Shown here: piece by piece, positions 7,659 to 17,856 of the stretch | Layout of the letters: the number at the start of each line of letters is the position of its first letter | Numbering within the stretch: position 1 is the stretch's first letter | Assembly: GCF_014467055.1 (NCBI RefSeq) | Contig: NZ_CP060696.1 | Location: forward strand, 2,294,001 to 2,358,000 | DNA length: 64,000 nt | Origin: Caproicibacterium amylolyticum | Lineage (GTDB): Bacteria; Bacillota; Clostridia; Oscillospirales; Acutalibacteraceae | Direction: 5' to 3' | Notes under the pieces: model-generated | The model's input: the letters and a program-made list of their open reading frames with translations, nothing else | Database searches by the model: none | What the model was told of the DNA's origin: nothing | Position numbers and translations under genes: made by a program

Positions 7659-8879
7659 TTATTTAGGAAGCTTATTTAGTTCTTTCTTTTTGCGTTCCCG
7701 TATCTGCACAAATTCAAGCAGGTAGTAGGTCCCTGCTGCATACATGCCCATAATAGGAATGTAGTCCCGGAACAACAGCGGCAGCGAATCAGCTTCTTCC
7801 ATCGGCTGTTTTTCCCGTTCATCTGCTGAAGTTGCATACTTTGACTGGTAAGCAGTTGTTGCCTCCTGTGCCTGCTGCTGTCCGACACTGCACTGCGGGC
7901 TTGTCAGCGGACAATGTCTGCCGCAGCCAGTGCATGTCAGTGAACCAAGATATTCCTCTAATGTGCCGCTTTCTGCTGTCGGCGTGCTGACAGTGCTGGA
8001 GTCTTTTCCCTCCTGACTGCTGCTTTCCGAACTGGAAACTGTTTCGCCATTCTGGTTCTGATAATATGCAGAAGCCTGCTGCGCCTGTGAAGTACCGGTA
8101 CCACACTGCGGGCTTATCAGCGGGCAGTGTTTGCCGCAGCCGGTGCAGGTAAGCCTGCCAAGAAAATCCTCTTCCGATTCGCCGCTTTGTATCGGCGTAT
8201 CAGAAAAACTTCTTTCCACTGTTTCACCCTTGTGCACATTCATTTTCTGGTAGAGCACCGTTTGCTGCTTTGACTTTGCAGTCACAGTTGTACTGTCTGT
8301 TTCACCGCTTTGTGTCACATCCACACTGCTTTCCGGCAGACGGTACTTCCCTGCAATGTCCCGCGTAATACTGGCCCAAATGCCGAACACAGCCAGCACC
8401 AGTGAACAGATACGCCAGAACATGGTTAAAACCTTGTTTGTGCTCTGTACATGCAGCGCCTGCCGCATGGCTGCAAGAATCATTTTCCAGTGCAGGCCCA
8501 AATGCACCGAAATTAAAATAAGCTCTGTATAGGCACTCACCCGGTGCAAGTACACCCAAACTGTACCGCCCGAAAGGCCCAGGAATGCAAAAACAGAGTG
8601 TGAAATCATTAGTGAACTGACCAGCAGCAAAACCGAGTCGGCCAGCAGCAGAAAATTTACAGTCTGCCGCAGTACAGAATAAAATGTTCGCCGCCCCTGC
8701 CGCCGTTTTGCCGCTGCACGAAACCACCATGCATTTACCGCACAGTGTACAATAAACAGCACCAGCACCGCTGTGCCAATAATTTCATGCCACGGAATGC
8801 CGGTCACGCCCGGCCCCATCAAAATCACCATCACAGTCAGCATAACCGCATCCAGCAGCAGTGCAAGTTTTCGGTTCAT
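7659..8879 (-). CDS. DUF4405-type membrane protein with tandem four-cysteine motifs
   Basis: A 406-residue membrane protein. About five hydrophobic segments fill residues 7-170 and carry histidines at 31, 45, 112, 126 and 130, as in cytochrome b561-like DUF4405 proteins. Two copies of a unit of about 38 residues follow (about 236-274 and 307-345), each with CTGCGxHCPLxSPQC. The cysteines are 245, 248, 252, 259 and 316, 319, 323, 330. A final hydrophobic segment lies near 370-392 and the tail is basic. A redox role with haem b and Fe-S clusters is suggested by the residues but not shown; zinc binding is the alternative. The start has AGGAGG. Confidence 0.72.
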   Translation of the reverse strand: MNRKLALLLDAVMLTVMVILMGPGVTGIPWHEIIGTAVLVLFIVHCAVNAWWFRAAAKRRQGRRTFYSVLRQTVNFLLLADSVLLLVSSLMISHSVFAFLGLSGGTVWVYLHRVSAYTELILISVHLGLHWKMILAAMRQALHVQSTNKVLTMFWRICSLVLAVFGIWASITRDIAGKYRLPESSVDVTQSGETDSTTVTAKSKQQTVLYQKMNVHKGETVERSFSDTPIQSGESEEDFLGRLTCTGCGKHCPLISPQCGTGTSQAQQASAYYQNQNGETVSSSESSSQEGKDSSTVSTPTAESGTLEEYLGSLTCTGCGRHCPLTSPQCSVGQQQAQEATTAYQSKYATSADEREKQPMEEADSLPLLFRDYIPIMGMYAAGTYYLLEFVQIRERKKKELNKLPK

Positions 8880-9017
8880 AGATATCCTCCTGTCATCTCT
8901 TTTCAGATTGGTTTATGAGGATATCATAATTACCGCGCGTGGAAGTTTTAAGTGTAAAAGATGAAGATCACGTGAACACGATTTTCATTCATAAGAATTT
9001 TTTAGCAATATCAAAAA

Positions 9018-9045
9018 TGGAAAACACCTGCACAGGCATTTTCCA
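9018..9045. terminator. Terminator downstream of asnB
   Basis: TGGAAAA and TTTTCCA bracket an inner CCTG/CAGG pairing; T-rich sequence follows on the minus strand. It ends the asnB transcript. Confidence 0.7.
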
Positions 9046-9072
9046 CTTTCAAATTTTTTATTGAATTGATAC

Positions 9073-10905
9073 TCAGCGCTTTACGAAATATTCTTTGTAC
9101 CAGATAAGGAACATGAATACACACCAGATCTGCCGCCAGTTGTCCCGCTTGCCGGCAATATGCTGATCCAGCATTTTCAGCAGGGCTTTCGTATTGAAAA
9201 ACTGCTGTGCCTGTGGGCTGACGAATTCCTGGCGCACAATATCGGCATATTTTTCGTCACGCAGCCACGCACGCACCGGTACCGGGAAGCCAAGCTTCTT
9301 CTTTTCCGCCGTTCTTGAAGGAATCAGTTTTTCTGCTGCGCCGCGCATAGCAATCTTGGTCTGCGCAGCATTTACCTTACATTCTGTTGGGATACGACAG
9401 GCAAGGTCAAACACCCGACGGTCCAAAAACGGCACACGCAGTTCCAAACTGTTCGCCATGCTCATCTTGTCCGCTTTCAGCAGAATATCGCCTACCATCC
9501 ACAGGTTCAGGTCGCAGAACTGCATTTGGGCTACATCATCCTGCCCGCTGACCTGCTGCATATAAACTTTGGAAAGGTCAGTGGGCTTCACGGAACCTGT
9601 ATAGTTCCGCAGAAGCTGTTTTTTGCGCCGCTCTCCCATCAGATTGGTGTTGCCGATATAGCGCTCCTCCAGCGGAGCACCGCGCCGCACTAAAAAGTTA
9701 ATGCCGCGTACCGGCGGCATCAAACCCGCTACCGCACCAATGGCACGGCGCAGCGGCAGCGGTACACGGTTGTACCAAGAAGCCATAAACGGCTCTTTGT
9801 AAGTGTTATAGCCGCCGAAGAATTCGTCCGCACCCTCGCCGGAAAGGCAGACCTTTACGTGCTTTGCCGCTTCCTTGTTAACAAAGAACAGCGCCGCACT
9901 GGCCGCGTCTGCCAGCGGTTCGTCCATAAAATACTGAATATTACCGAGGTTTGCCCAGTATTCTTCCGGTGTCACACAGTAGGCATCGTTCTTTACGCCG
10001 ATTTCTTTGCTGAATGTACGGGCAAATTCTGTTTCATCATACTTTTTGTCTGCAAAACCAACCGTAAAGGTTTTGTCCACATGAGCAAGCGCCGCAATGT
10101 AGCTGGAATCCACCCCGGAAGAAAGGAAACTGCCAACTTCTACATCGGCAATCTTGTGTGCCTCCACACTTTCCGCCATGGCAGCACTGATGTCGTTTTC
10201 CCACTCTTCCAGTGAACGGCTGTGGTCCGGTGAAAAAGTCGGCGTCCAGTAACGCTGCGTGGTCAGTTTACCGTCACGGTACTCTAACCAGTGTGCCGGC
10301 ATCAATTTTTTGACACCCTTGAAAAATGTATTTTCCCCGGCAGAATACTGGTAAGAGAGGTACAGTTCCAACTGTGCGGGGTTAAACTCCTTCACAAAGT
10401 CGGGGTGCGGCAGAAAACTTTTGATTTCACTGCCAAAAAGCAGTGTTCCGGTTTGGGCGTTCTGGTAATAATAAAGCGGCTTAATGCCAAAATGGTCACG
10501 TGCACAAAAAAGTGACTTCTCCCGCTTGTTCCAAATGGCAAAAGCAAACATGCCGCGCAGGCGCTCCAGCATTTCCTTGCCCCACTCTTCATAGCCATGC
10601 AGCAGGACTTCGGTGTCACAATGTGACTGAAAAGTATGGCCCGCCGCCAAAAGCTCCTCGCGCAGCTCCTGAAAGTTGTAGATTTCACCATTAAAAACGA
10701 TAATATAATTTCCGTCTTCATTGAGCATCGGCTGGCGGCCGCCCTCAATGTCTATGATTGACAGGCGGCGATGCCCCAAAGCAGCATTTTCATCAATGTA
10801 GCTTCCCTGTCCATCCGGGCCGCGGTGCGCAATCGCAGCCATCATTTTCTGCAAAACTTCCTCTTGGTCGGCTCTGTGGCCAACAAATCCCACAATACCA
10901 CACAT
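9073..10905 (-). CDS. asnB: Asparagine synthetase, glutamine-hydrolysing
   Basis: Makes asparagine from aspartate, ATP and glutamine. It has 610 residues, typical of the Bacillus AsnB/AsnO type. The class II glutaminase nucleophile is Cys2 (MCGIVGFVG). Glutaminase residues include RHRGPDG-like IAHRGPDGQG and FNGEIYNF. The synthetase domain begins near residue 230 with the PP-loop LSSGVDSSY and continues with LSGEGADEFFGGY. A promoter is visible upstream and a terminator downstream, so it is monocistronic. GAGGA stands ten bases before the ATG. Confidence 0.96.
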   Translation of the reverse strand: MCGIVGFVGHRADQEEVLQKMMAAIAHRGPDGQGSYIDENAALGHRRLSIIDIEGGRQPMLNEDGNYIIVFNGEIYNFQELREELLAAGHTFQSHCDTEVLLHGYEEWGKEMLERLRGMFAFAIWNKREKSLFCARDHFGIKPLYYYQNAQTGTLLFGSEIKSFLPHPDFVKEFNPAQLELYLSYQYSAGENTFFKGVKKLMPAHWLEYRDGKLTTQRYWTPTFSPDHSRSLEEWENDISAAMAESVEAHKIADVEVGSFLSSGVDSSYIAALAHVDKTFTVGFADKKYDETEFARTFSKEIGVKNDAYCVTPEEYWANLGNIQYFMDEPLADAASAALFFVNKEAAKHVKVCLSGEGADEFFGGYNTYKEPFMASWYNRVPLPLRRAIGAVAGLMPPVRGINFLVRRGAPLEERYIGNTNLMGERRKKQLLRNYTGSVKPTDLSKVYMQQVSGQDDVAQMQFCDLNLWMVGDILLKADKMSMANSLELRVPFLDRRVFDLACRIPTECKVNAAQTKIAMRGAAEKLIPSRTAEKKKLGFPVPVRAWLRDEKYADIVRQEFVSPQAQQFFNTKALLKMLDQHIAGKRDNWRQIWCVFMFLIWYKEYFVKR

Positions 10906-10976
10906 AAATTAATATTCCTCACAATGCCGTACGCAGGCCAAACTGCGCCGGGTGCTCTTCTCTCTCATTCTTTCCC

Positions 10977-11005
10977 ATTATATCTTTTTTTGACAGAATT
11001 GAAAA
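10977..11005 (-). promoter_or_regulatory. Predicted asnB promoter
   Basis: Minus-strand TTTTCA (11000-11005), a 17-base spacer and TATAAT (10977-10982) lie about 70 bases before the asnB start. The 10906-11238 gap holds this promoter, an AT-rich stretch and the terminator of the GH2 gene; no gene is seen. Confidence 0.6.
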
Positions 11006-11123
11006 GAGATTTTTTAGAAACAATATATTAATTATACCTGCAAAGCCTTAAACTTTCATTCAGGACCTTCAGTTTTCATTAAAACTGTGCAGTTCCTTTG
11101 CACACTGACCAAAAATAAAGTAA

Positions 11124-11172
11124 AAGAAGCCGCCCCCAAAAGGAACATTCCTTTTAGAAGTGGCTTTTTCTT
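11124..11172 (-). terminator. Terminator after the GH2 gene
   Basis: A long imperfect stem pairs AGAAAAAGCCACTTC-side sequence with GGGGGCGGCTTCT, with an AAAAGGAA/TTCCTTTT core. T-rich sequence follows on the minus strand. Confidence 0.72.
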
Positions 11173-11238
11173 TACTCTCCAAGCCCGCGGATACTACTGC
11201 TATAGTATAGCACACTTTCAGCACTGCGTAAAGAGAAA

Positions 11239-13710
11239 TTATAAATAGGTGTCCTGCAGGCAGGTCACTGTCAGCTGCTGCTCCGCTGTACTGCCCTCCG
11301 GCAAAGACAATCCAGCCGTTTTCAGCTGCACGGTTTTGCTTTCCTGTCCGTTTAGCAGAAAGCAGTTGTCACTGAATTCTCCATCACCGTCCGCCAAGTC
11401 CAGCCAGACAAACGGCGCTACGCCGTCTGCATTTAAGGTAATTTGCCAGCCGCCGCTGACGGGCTGAATCTGCTTTTGAATCGCCACCTTTTTCAGTTCC
11501 AGATGTTTGTAAGGAACAAACGGTTCAGCCTCCAGTGTATCCTGCAGGCCATCACCGGAAAACGCGATTTCCGCAATCACCTGTTCCACCCGTCCGGAAA
11601 GAAGCGGTGCAAAGTCCTTTTCCCCAAGGCTCAGCGCCGAATAAGGTGCTGCTTCTCCGGTAACTATCGTTTCATCCAGCAGTGTACCATCCAAGCCGCG
11701 CAGCCGCAGCTTTGCCTGATAGTGTCCGGCAGCAGCGGTCTCATTTTGAACGTATGCCGCCACTTTAGTGCCGTCACGCAGCAGACTGCATGCAACCGGC
11801 ACATAAAAATGTGCCGCCATGTAGTGCAGTGCCTTGTAACGATGCAGATAGTCAACTGCCGCCCACGAAACAACCGGCCAGTTGTCATTCAGCTGCCAGA
11901 ACAGGCTGCCCATGCATTGTCCGCGCTGCCGCCGCCAGTGCTCTACGCCGTACTTAATCGCCATGCCCTGCAGCACCTGACTCAGATAAACCAACCCCTC
12001 CAGGGTGCCCGGATAGCGAAAATTTTCCGAAAGATACGAAAGAATTGTACCGTTAGCACTTCCGTTTTTTTGGTGTGACTCCATAACCTTAGAGAAAATA
12101 TTTCTATCCTGCGGCTTTGTAAACGCGCAAATCGTTTTCATCGATGGGAATGCCTGAAATCCAAATTCCGAACAAAAACGGAATTTATATTTTCGGTAGT
12201 CTGTAAAGGGTTTGCGCCCGTGCCAAACGTCCCAGTAGTGTACATCGCCGTCGGTTTCCGCATCCGGGTCACAGATGCAGCCACCGGAACTGGGCGAGGA
12301 TGCCCAATAAAATGTTTGCTTGTCAAACTCCCGTACAGTACGCGGCAGAATATACTCAAAAATCTTGATATAATCCGCACGCAAAGTTGCCGGTTCAGCT
12401 TGAAAATCACCCCAGTGCGACCATGCGGATTCGATCTCGTTGTTGCCGCACCACAGCAGCAGGCAGGCATGGTGGCGCAGACGGCATACATTATCGCGCG
12501 TTTCGGCAATGATATTTTCTTCAAATTCCGGCGTCAGTTCAAAGGTGTCGCACGCAAAAAGCAGATCCTGCCAAACCATCAGGCCGGCACGGTCGCACAT
12601 CTCGTAAAACGCGTCAGAAGGAAAGTAGCCGCCGCCCCACAAACGCAGGCAGTCCATATTTTCTTTCAGTGCGGTTTCAATCAAAAACTGCTGTTTCGCC
12701 GGTGCAATGTTCGGGTAAATCGCGTCTTCCGGAATATAATTCGCACCGCGTGTAAAGATTTTCAGCCCGTTTACGCAGACTGCAAAAGATTTGCCCCACT
12801 CGTCCGGCTCATGCAGTACCGTAAGCGTCCGCAGACCAATGCTGTAACTCCGCCGGTCCTGTTCTTCCCCTCCACGAAGCAGGGTAACCTCCACACGATA
12901 AAGTGGATGCTCACCATAGCCGTTTGGCCACCAAAGCTGCGGACTTTGCACCAGAAACCGAAACTGTGTTTCCGGCTGCCACGCAGCCTGCCACTGCTCC
13001 AGCAAAGCACCGTCCGGTGCAAAAAAAGATGTCATCAGTAGGTCGCCGGCTTGGCCGCCGGCCTGCTCGGTCTGCACGTTTACCGTCAGCTTTACGGCAT
13101 TTTCTGTATGCTCCTGCAGCAGTTCCACACCCTCAAGGCGCGGCTCATCATGCGCTTCCAGCCAAATGTCGCGCCAAATGCCCATATCCGGCAGCTGAAT
13201 CCCCCAGTCCCAGCCAAACATAGACTGTGCCTTGCGCAGATAGTGGCCGCCTGCCATACTGCCGGAGGGCACTATTTTGCTTTCCCGTCCCTCTGCCGGA
13301 TGATAGTTTTCAATATATTCTACCGGTGAATGAAACAGAATGTGCAGTTCATTTTTGCCAGCATGCAGCAAAGACTTACAGTTTAAGCGGTAGGTGCGGT
13401 GCATATCGCTTGTTTTTGCAAGCAATGTGCCGTTAACAAAAATCTCGGCAAGCGTATCCAGCCCCTCACACACCAGCTCCACCGCGCGCTGCTGCAAAAA
13501 GGATGCGTCCAGCGTAACTGTCCGGCAAAATTCGCAGTCATTTCGGCAAAGTGCGAGCGTCTGTTCCTCATTGCAGCGCCAGTAAGGGTCTTGTGTTCTT
13601 TTCTGTTCCAGCAGTACGGAAATCAGGGAACACGGCACACGCGCGGGCAGCCATTCCGCTTCGCCACAAACGCGCATCCGCCAGTTTTCATTTAACAATA
13701 ATTTTTTCAT
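11239..13710 (-). CDS. Beta-mannosidase, glycoside hydrolase family 2
   Basis: Releases mannose from the non-reducing end of beta-1,4-manno-oligosaccharides. The 823 residues have no signal peptide, so it acts in the cytoplasm. An N-terminal sugar-binding domain (about 1-190) precedes an immunoglobulin-like domain and the catalytic barrel. The acid/base is Glu425 in WCGNNEIESAW and the nucleophile Glu515 in RFCSEFGFQAF, both typical of GH2 beta-mannosidases. AAAGGAA precedes the ATG. A terminator separates it from the upstream esterase gene, and an ACGTT-type palindrome lies just upstream, so it may be a separately controlled unit of the mannan locus. Confidence 0.9.
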   Translation of the reverse strand: MKKLLLNENWRMRVCGEAEWLPARVPCSLISVLLEQKRTQDPYWRCNEEQTLALCRNDCEFCRTVTLDASFLQQRAVELVCEGLDTLAEIFVNGTLLAKTSDMHRTYRLNCKSLLHAGKNELHILFHSPVEYIENYHPAEGRESKIVPSGSMAGGHYLRKAQSMFGWDWGIQLPDMGIWRDIWLEAHDEPRLEGVELLQEHTENAVKLTVNVQTEQAGGQAGDLLMTSFFAPDGALLEQWQAAWQPETQFRFLVQSPQLWWPNGYGEHPLYRVEVTLLRGGEEQDRRSYSIGLRTLTVLHEPDEWGKSFAVCVNGLKIFTRGANYIPEDAIYPNIAPAKQQFLIETALKENMDCLRLWGGGYFPSDAFYEMCDRAGLMVWQDLLFACDTFELTPEFEENIIAETRDNVCRLRHHACLLLWCGNNEIESAWSHWGDFQAEPATLRADYIKIFEYILPRTVREFDKQTFYWASSPSSGGCICDPDAETDGDVHYWDVWHGRKPFTDYRKYKFRFCSEFGFQAFPSMKTICAFTKPQDRNIFSKVMESHQKNGSANGTILSYLSENFRYPGTLEGLVYLSQVLQGMAIKYGVEHWRRQRGQCMGSLFWQLNDNWPVVSWAAVDYLHRYKALHYMAAHFYVPVACSLLRDGTKVAAYVQNETAAAGHYQAKLRLRGLDGTLLDETIVTGEAAPYSALSLGEKDFAPLLSGRVEQVIAEIAFSGDGLQDTLEAEPFVPYKHLELKKVAIQKQIQPVSGGWQITLNADGVAPFVWLDLADGDGEFSDNCFLLNGQESKTVQLKTAGLSLPEGSTAEQQLTVTCLQDTYL

Positions 13711-13737
13711 GACAATTTCCTTTAATTTTTATTCAGT

Positions 13738-13753
13738 AACGTACGCAAACGTT
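13738..13753. promoter_or_regulatory. Candidate LacI-type operator before the GH2 gene
   Basis: AACGTACGCAAACGTT is a 16-base imperfect palindrome (12 of 16 positions symmetric) 28 bases upstream of the GH2 ATG. LacI/CcpA-like regulators bind palindromes of this size. Assignment is by shape only. Confidence 0.35.
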
Positions 13754-13867
13754 GTGTTTTTTTCTATACAGTAAAAGTTTCGCCCGCAGTTTCTTTATGG
13801 TAGCGCAGTGTTCCATGCTTTTCAACCAGCATTTCACCCGAACTCTACCGCCTTTTTCTGTGAAAAA

Positions 13868-13913
13868 AGCAGCCGCAGAGCTGCAAGGGGGATTCCTCCC
13901 AACTCTGTGGCTG
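13868..13913 (-). terminator. Terminator between the esterase and GH2 genes
   Basis: Minus strand: CAGCCACAGAG pairs with CTCTGCGGCTG, followed by CTTTTTT. It closes the main mannan operon after the esterase gene. Confidence 0.82.
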
Positions 13914-13934
13914 TTTTATGGAATTGACACTGCA

Positions 13935-15464
13935 TTAGCAGCGAAACGGCAGTGCCGGCAAGCCGCTTCCACCGTATAGCGGAGTCGGTCCGTAGCTGTA
14001 CCATGCATAGCGTGCGTGCACAGGGTACGGCACCTGCTCGGCAGAAAGGAGAACACTGCCGTGTTCCAACAAGACTTTTGCCGGATAAAAACGCATATCC
14101 TCTCCGGCAGCTTCAAAAGCACTTCCGAAGGGGCTGGTACACTGACTCCGCAGCTGCAGGTCGCCCGCCGTATGTGTCAGAAAAACCCGCAGGCTGCCGC
14201 CCTCTGTCGAAAACCCGGCAAAAGAAGGGCTGTCCGCTTCTTGAGGCATTCCATACACCTTTTGCAGTGCCTGTAAAGCCAGCCGCGAACCAACTGTCTG
14301 TTTGTCCAGCGGGTGGATGTTGTCAAACTCGCCACAATCCAGTGCGGCCGCCAGACCGGTATTGCGGGCAAAGCGGTACACCTGCTCCTGCTGCTCACGC
14401 AAAAAGCAGAAAGTGCGGTTGTCCTCGCCTTTGCTCCAATCTGCCTTGGAAATAAACATGGGCAGCTGTACAAACAGAAACGGCAGTTCACCGTCCTGCC
14501 AGTCACTGCGCCACTGACGAATCAGGTACAGCATCATTTCGCCGTAGTCATGGCAGCGTGCCCAGTCTTCTTCCCCCTGATAGTACAGGAAACCGCGCAA
14601 GGTATACGGAACCACACGCTGCACCATTGTTTTGTACAGCCCCGCCGGACGAAACGGAGATTTTCTGCCGGCAGGCTGCGGCCATGGGCAGACACCGCAC
14701 TTTTCGTTGAGGACTTCCCACGTTACAGCTGGATTTTCGGCACGCATAGCCCTTACTTTTTCATCCCAGCGAGTATACTCTGCATTGTATGCCTGCATTT
14801 CGCGGTCATAGTCCGCATCGGTTTTGCTGCCCACCATGGCTGCGTAATCATCCAAATACTTTTGCCCTGCTGCCGAGCGTTTCAGTGTTTCTTCCGGCAT
14901 CCAGCAACTAATCGAGGTTCCGCCCCAGTAGCAGTCAATGACACCAACCGGAACCTGCAGCTCCTGCTGCAGGTCCCGCGCACAGAAATAGGCTACCGCC
15001 GAAATATCCGCGCAGGTGTCTGGGCTGCACACGCGCCAGCTGTTTTCGCGCTCTGCCTGTAAAAATGCTTCATCAATATAAGCATGTTTTCCTACGTTAT
15101 AAAAGCGGAGATTTTCGTTGGCGCAGGAAGCCAGTTCTGCTTTGCCGTTTTTGCAGTTCTGCAGTTCCAGCTCCATATTGCTCTGCCCACCGGCAAACCA
15201 AACTTCGCCGAACAAAACATCGGCAAATTGTAATACCATTTCCCCACAAGAAATACGCATAGCAAACGGCCCGCTGGCTTTATGTGCAGGCAAAGTCACG
15301 CTCCAGCGGCCGTTTTTCACGCTTGCCTGCGCAGTGCAGCCGTCAATCTCAACGTTAACGCGGCTGTCGGTGCGGCCAAAGCCGAAAACGCAGAACGGTT
15401 TTTCCCGCTGCAAAACCATGTGGTCTGAAAAAACTGCTGCACAACAAAATTCAGCTTCAGCCAT
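13935..15464 (-). CDS. SASA-family carbohydrate acetylesterase
   Basis: An SGNH-type esterase of the sialate O-acetylesterase (PF03629) family, 509 residues, without a signal peptide. The nucleophile is Ser95 in the block AGGQSNMEL. An N-terminal beta-sandwich covers about residues 1-80. The block [15 protein letters not shown] is also family-like, and the catalytic acid/His region lies after residue 370 ([12 protein letters not shown]). In this locus the likely substrates are acetylated manno-oligosaccharides rather than sialic acid; that is inferred from position. Its start overlaps the GH130_1 stop by eight bases, so it is translated with the phosphorylase operon. Confidence 0.8.
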   Translation of the reverse strand: MAEAEFCCAAVFSDHMVLQREKPFCVFGFGRTDSRVNVEIDGCTAQASVKNGRWSVTLPAHKASGPFAMRISCGEMVLQFADVLFGEVWFAGGQSNMELELQNCKNGKAELASCANENLRFYNVGKHAYIDEAFLQAERENSWRVCSPDTCADISAVAYFCARDLQQELQVPVGVIDCYWGGTSISCWMPEETLKRSAAGQKYLDDYAAMVGSKTDADYDREMQAYNAEYTRWDEKVRAMRAENPAVTWEVLNEKCGVCPWPQPAGRKSPFRPAGLYKTMVQRVVPYTLRGFLYYQGEEDWARCHDYGEMMLYLIRQWRSDWQDGELPFLFVQLPMFISKADWSKGEDNRTFCFLREQQEQVYRFARNTGLAAALDCGEFDNIHPLDKQTVGSRLALQALQKVYGMPQEADSPSFAGFSTEGGSLRVFLTHTAGDLQLRSQCTSPFGSAFEAAGEDMRFYPAKVLLEHGSVLLSAEQVPYPVHARYAWYSYGPTPLYGGSGLPALPFRC

Positions 15465-16641
15465 TGTTCTCTTCCACCCTCAGAATCTCCAGATTCTTTG
15501 CAATCAATTCACTGCGCTGCTTTACACAATCTGCAGAACGGTCAGCATCCTGCGGTGTATGAAACACATAATCCACCAGACGGTCAATCGTTGTAGAAGC
15601 AACGTGCAGGCGGGTGTCACAAGAAGCATAGTAAATGTAGACTTCGCCGTTTTCACGCACAATCGCACCGTTGGTAAACACAACATTGGAAACGTCGCCA
15701 ACGCGCTCTTCGTCAAACGGCGCCAACAGATAACCGCCCGGCTCCGCAATGACTTTCCACGGTTCCTCAAGGTCGGTTGCAAAGACATACAGCACATAGC
15801 GAAGTCCCGCCGCTGTATTGCGAACACCGTGTGCAATATGCAGCCAGCCGCGTTCCGTGCGAATTGGCACGGCGCCCGCGCCGTTTTTATCCTCGGTAAT
15901 TCTGTGATAGTGGCGTGCGCTGGTGATGGTTTCTTCATCAATCACCGCATGACCGATATCATCACACAAACCAAAGCCGATACCACCACCGGAACCGGTG
16001 CTGATGAAGCCATCCATTGGGCGGGTATAGAACGCATACTTGCCGTTTACAAACTTCGGCAGCAACACAACATTACGCTGCTGTGGGGAATGCAGCGTGG
16101 TCAGGTTGTCAAGGCGTTCCCATGTTTTCAAATTCTTTGTGCGCACAATGCCTGCGGCAGCCACTGCGGAGGAAAGGTCATTTGCAGTTTTGTCCTTGCT
16201 TTCGGAGCAGAACACACCGTAAATCCAGCCGTCCTCATGCTGGGTCACACGCATATCATACACATCGGTTTCCTCTGGGCAAGTGTCCGGCAGCTGCACC
16301 GGATAGTCCCAGAAGCGGAATCCCTGCACGGGATTGTCACTCTCCGCAACGCCGAAGAAAGATTTGCGGTCATTGCCCTCAATGCGGGCGACCAGATAAA
16401 ACTTTCCGTTGAGCTCGATTGCACCAGAATTGAAAACAGTATTCACACCAAGGCGCTCCATAAAATACGGGTTGGTTTCGGAATTCAGGTCATACTTCCA
16501 GTGCAGCGGAATATGTTCACGTGTCAGCACAGGATTCTGCCAGCGGGTAAAAATCCCATTGTAGCTGTCCTTTGGCTGGTTCGGTTTTGCAAGCAGGCGC
16601 TCCTGCTTTTCTTTCTGGCAGTAATATTCAGTGTGGAGCAT
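15457..16641 (-). CDS. 4-O-beta-D-mannosyl-D-glucose phosphorylase, GH130_1
   Basis: Phosphorolyses Man-beta-1,4-Glc to alpha-mannose-1-phosphate and glucose in the cytoplasm. The 394-residue five-bladed propeller has subfamily 1 marks: [39 protein letters not shown] and the general acid Asp129 in DVYDMRVT. Length matches characterised GH130_1 enzymes. It overlaps the epimerase gene upstream by 14 bases and the esterase gene downstream by eight. The pairing with an epimerase is the known route in Bacteroides fragilis, Ruminococcus albus and Roseburia intestinalis. Confidence 0.92.
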   Translation of the reverse strand: MLHTEYYCQKEKQERLLAKPNQPKDSYNGIFTRWQNPVLTREHIPLHWKYDLNSETNPYFMERLGVNTVFNSGAIELNGKFYLVARIEGNDRKSFFGVAESDNPVQGFRFWDYPVQLPDTCPEETDVYDMRVTQHEDGWIYGVFCSESKDKTANDLSSAVAAAGIVRTKNLKTWERLDNLTTLHSPQQRNVVLLPKFVNGKYAFYTRPMDGFISTGSGGGIGFGLCDDIGHAVIDEETITSARHYHRITEDKNGAGAVPIRTERGWLHIAHGVRNTAAGLRYVLYVFATDLEEPWKVIAEPGGYLLAPFDEERVGDVSNVVFTNGAIVRENGEVYIYYASCDTRLHVASTTIDRLVDYVFHTPQDADRSADCVKQRSELIAKNLEILRVEENNG

Positions 16642-17824
16642 TGATTCCCCTCCTCATAATTTCAAAGCACATGCGTCCATTGTGATACGGACATTTCCAA
16701 GGCTCAACGATTGGTTTCTGCGTATCCGGCTCACCGTTATCGTCCAGCTGCCAGAACCACTCGGAACCTGCGCGCGGGTCAACCAGTTTTTCATTAATAT
16801 AGTTCCAGATGTCCGCTACAGCCTGCAAATACTCCGTATGCTCCGGCTGCTTCTGGTAGGCGTTCAGGAAACCCAAAACAGACTCTGCCTGTACCCACCA
16901 AACGCGGGTTTTGTCCACTTCGCCGAGGTCACACTCATTCCAGACGGAGTGTTTGTGGTAGGCACTGCGGTAGATTTCGGCGGCAAGGTCAGAGTCCGCC
17001 GCCTGCACCTTTTGGTTCAGCTCTGCATCTTTCAGCAGACTGGCACCCCAGTCCAAAAGCCAGGAGGTTTCAATATCGTGGCCATAGGACTGCATATCCA
17101 GCAGGCTGTTCCAATCCTTGTCAAAGAACACTTCCTGCCGGTGCTTTGCCGGATTGTATACTTTACTTAAAAAAATGGAGATGATCCAGCGCATACTTTC
17201 GGCGACTTCGGCATCACCGCTGGCTTGGTAAAGGCCGCTGTAGCCCTCAAAAACATGCAGCAGGGTGTTCATGGTTTTTTCCGCCACCTTGCCCTCTGCC
17301 ATCAGCGTTTTGTTGTCTGAAAGCTTTTCGTTGGAAATCGGTACAAACTCCCGGTCAAACGCCTCCAGATAGCCCTTGCTGTCCTTACAGCGGCTCTCAA
17401 TCATTTTATAAAGCAGCTTTGCAAATTTCAGTGCTTCTTCATCTCCGCTTGCACGGTAATATGAGGAAAATGCATAGATGGCAAACGCCTGATTGTAAGT
17501 ATGCTTGGTGCTGTCACAGACAGAGCCATCGTAATTAACAGACCAGTAAATTCCTCCGCACTGCGTATCCACACAGTGGTCACGCAAGAACTCATAAGCG
17601 TGCTTTGCGTCCTCAAGCAAGTCTTTGCGGTTCAGCATCCTTGCCGCTGTGGAGAAAAACCACAGAATCCGGCTGTGCAGGATGCAGCCTTTTACTGCTT
17701 TGCCGTCTTTTTTCAGGTCATATCCCATAAAGCCGGTAAAACCACCATACTGGTCATCACGCAGGCTCCGCCAAAAGGGAATCAGCTTTTCCGTAAGCAT
17801 GGTTTCGGCTTCACTGATGAGCAT
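16628..17824 (-). CDS. Cellobiose/mannobiose 2-epimerase
   Basis: Interconverts the reducing-end sugar of beta-1,4-disaccharides, here turning mannobiose into mannosylglucose for the GH130_1 phosphorylase. It has 398 residues of the N-acylglucosamine 2-epimerase (alpha/alpha-barrel) family. Expected catalytic histidine regions are visible: [29 protein letters not shown] and [13 protein letters not shown] perfect AGGAGG precedes the ATG. Specificity for disaccharides rather than GlcNAc rests on those motifs and on its place between two GH130 genes. Confidence 0.92.
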   Translation of the reverse strand: MLISEAETMLTEKLIPFWRSLRDDQYGGFTGFMGYDLKKDGKAVKGCILHSRILWFFSTAARMLNRKDLLEDAKHAYEFLRDHCVDTQCGGIYWSVNYDGSVCDSTKHTYNQAFAIYAFSSYYRASGDEEALKFAKLLYKMIESRCKDSKGYLEAFDREFVPISNEKLSDNKTLMAEGKVAEKTMNTLLHVFEGYSGLYQASGDAEVAESMRWIISIFLSKVYNPAKHRQEVFFDKDWNSLLDMQSYGHDIETSWLLDWGASLLKDAELNQKVQAADSDLAAEIYRSAYHKHSVWNECDLGEVDKTRVWWVQAESVLGFLNAYQKQPEHTEYLQAVADIWNYINEKLVDPRAGSEWFWQLDDNGEPDTQKPIVEPWKCPYHNGRMCFEIMRRGINAPH

Positions 17825-17856
17825 GGTATCGTTCCTCCTTTTGCCAAAAGCCGCTT

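Noticed and set aside
15118-16644. Long plus-strand open frame (508 codons) opposite the GH130_1 and esterase genes
   Set aside because: Cysteine- and arginine-rich low-quality product, no ribosome site, fully covered by two clear enzymes on the other strand.
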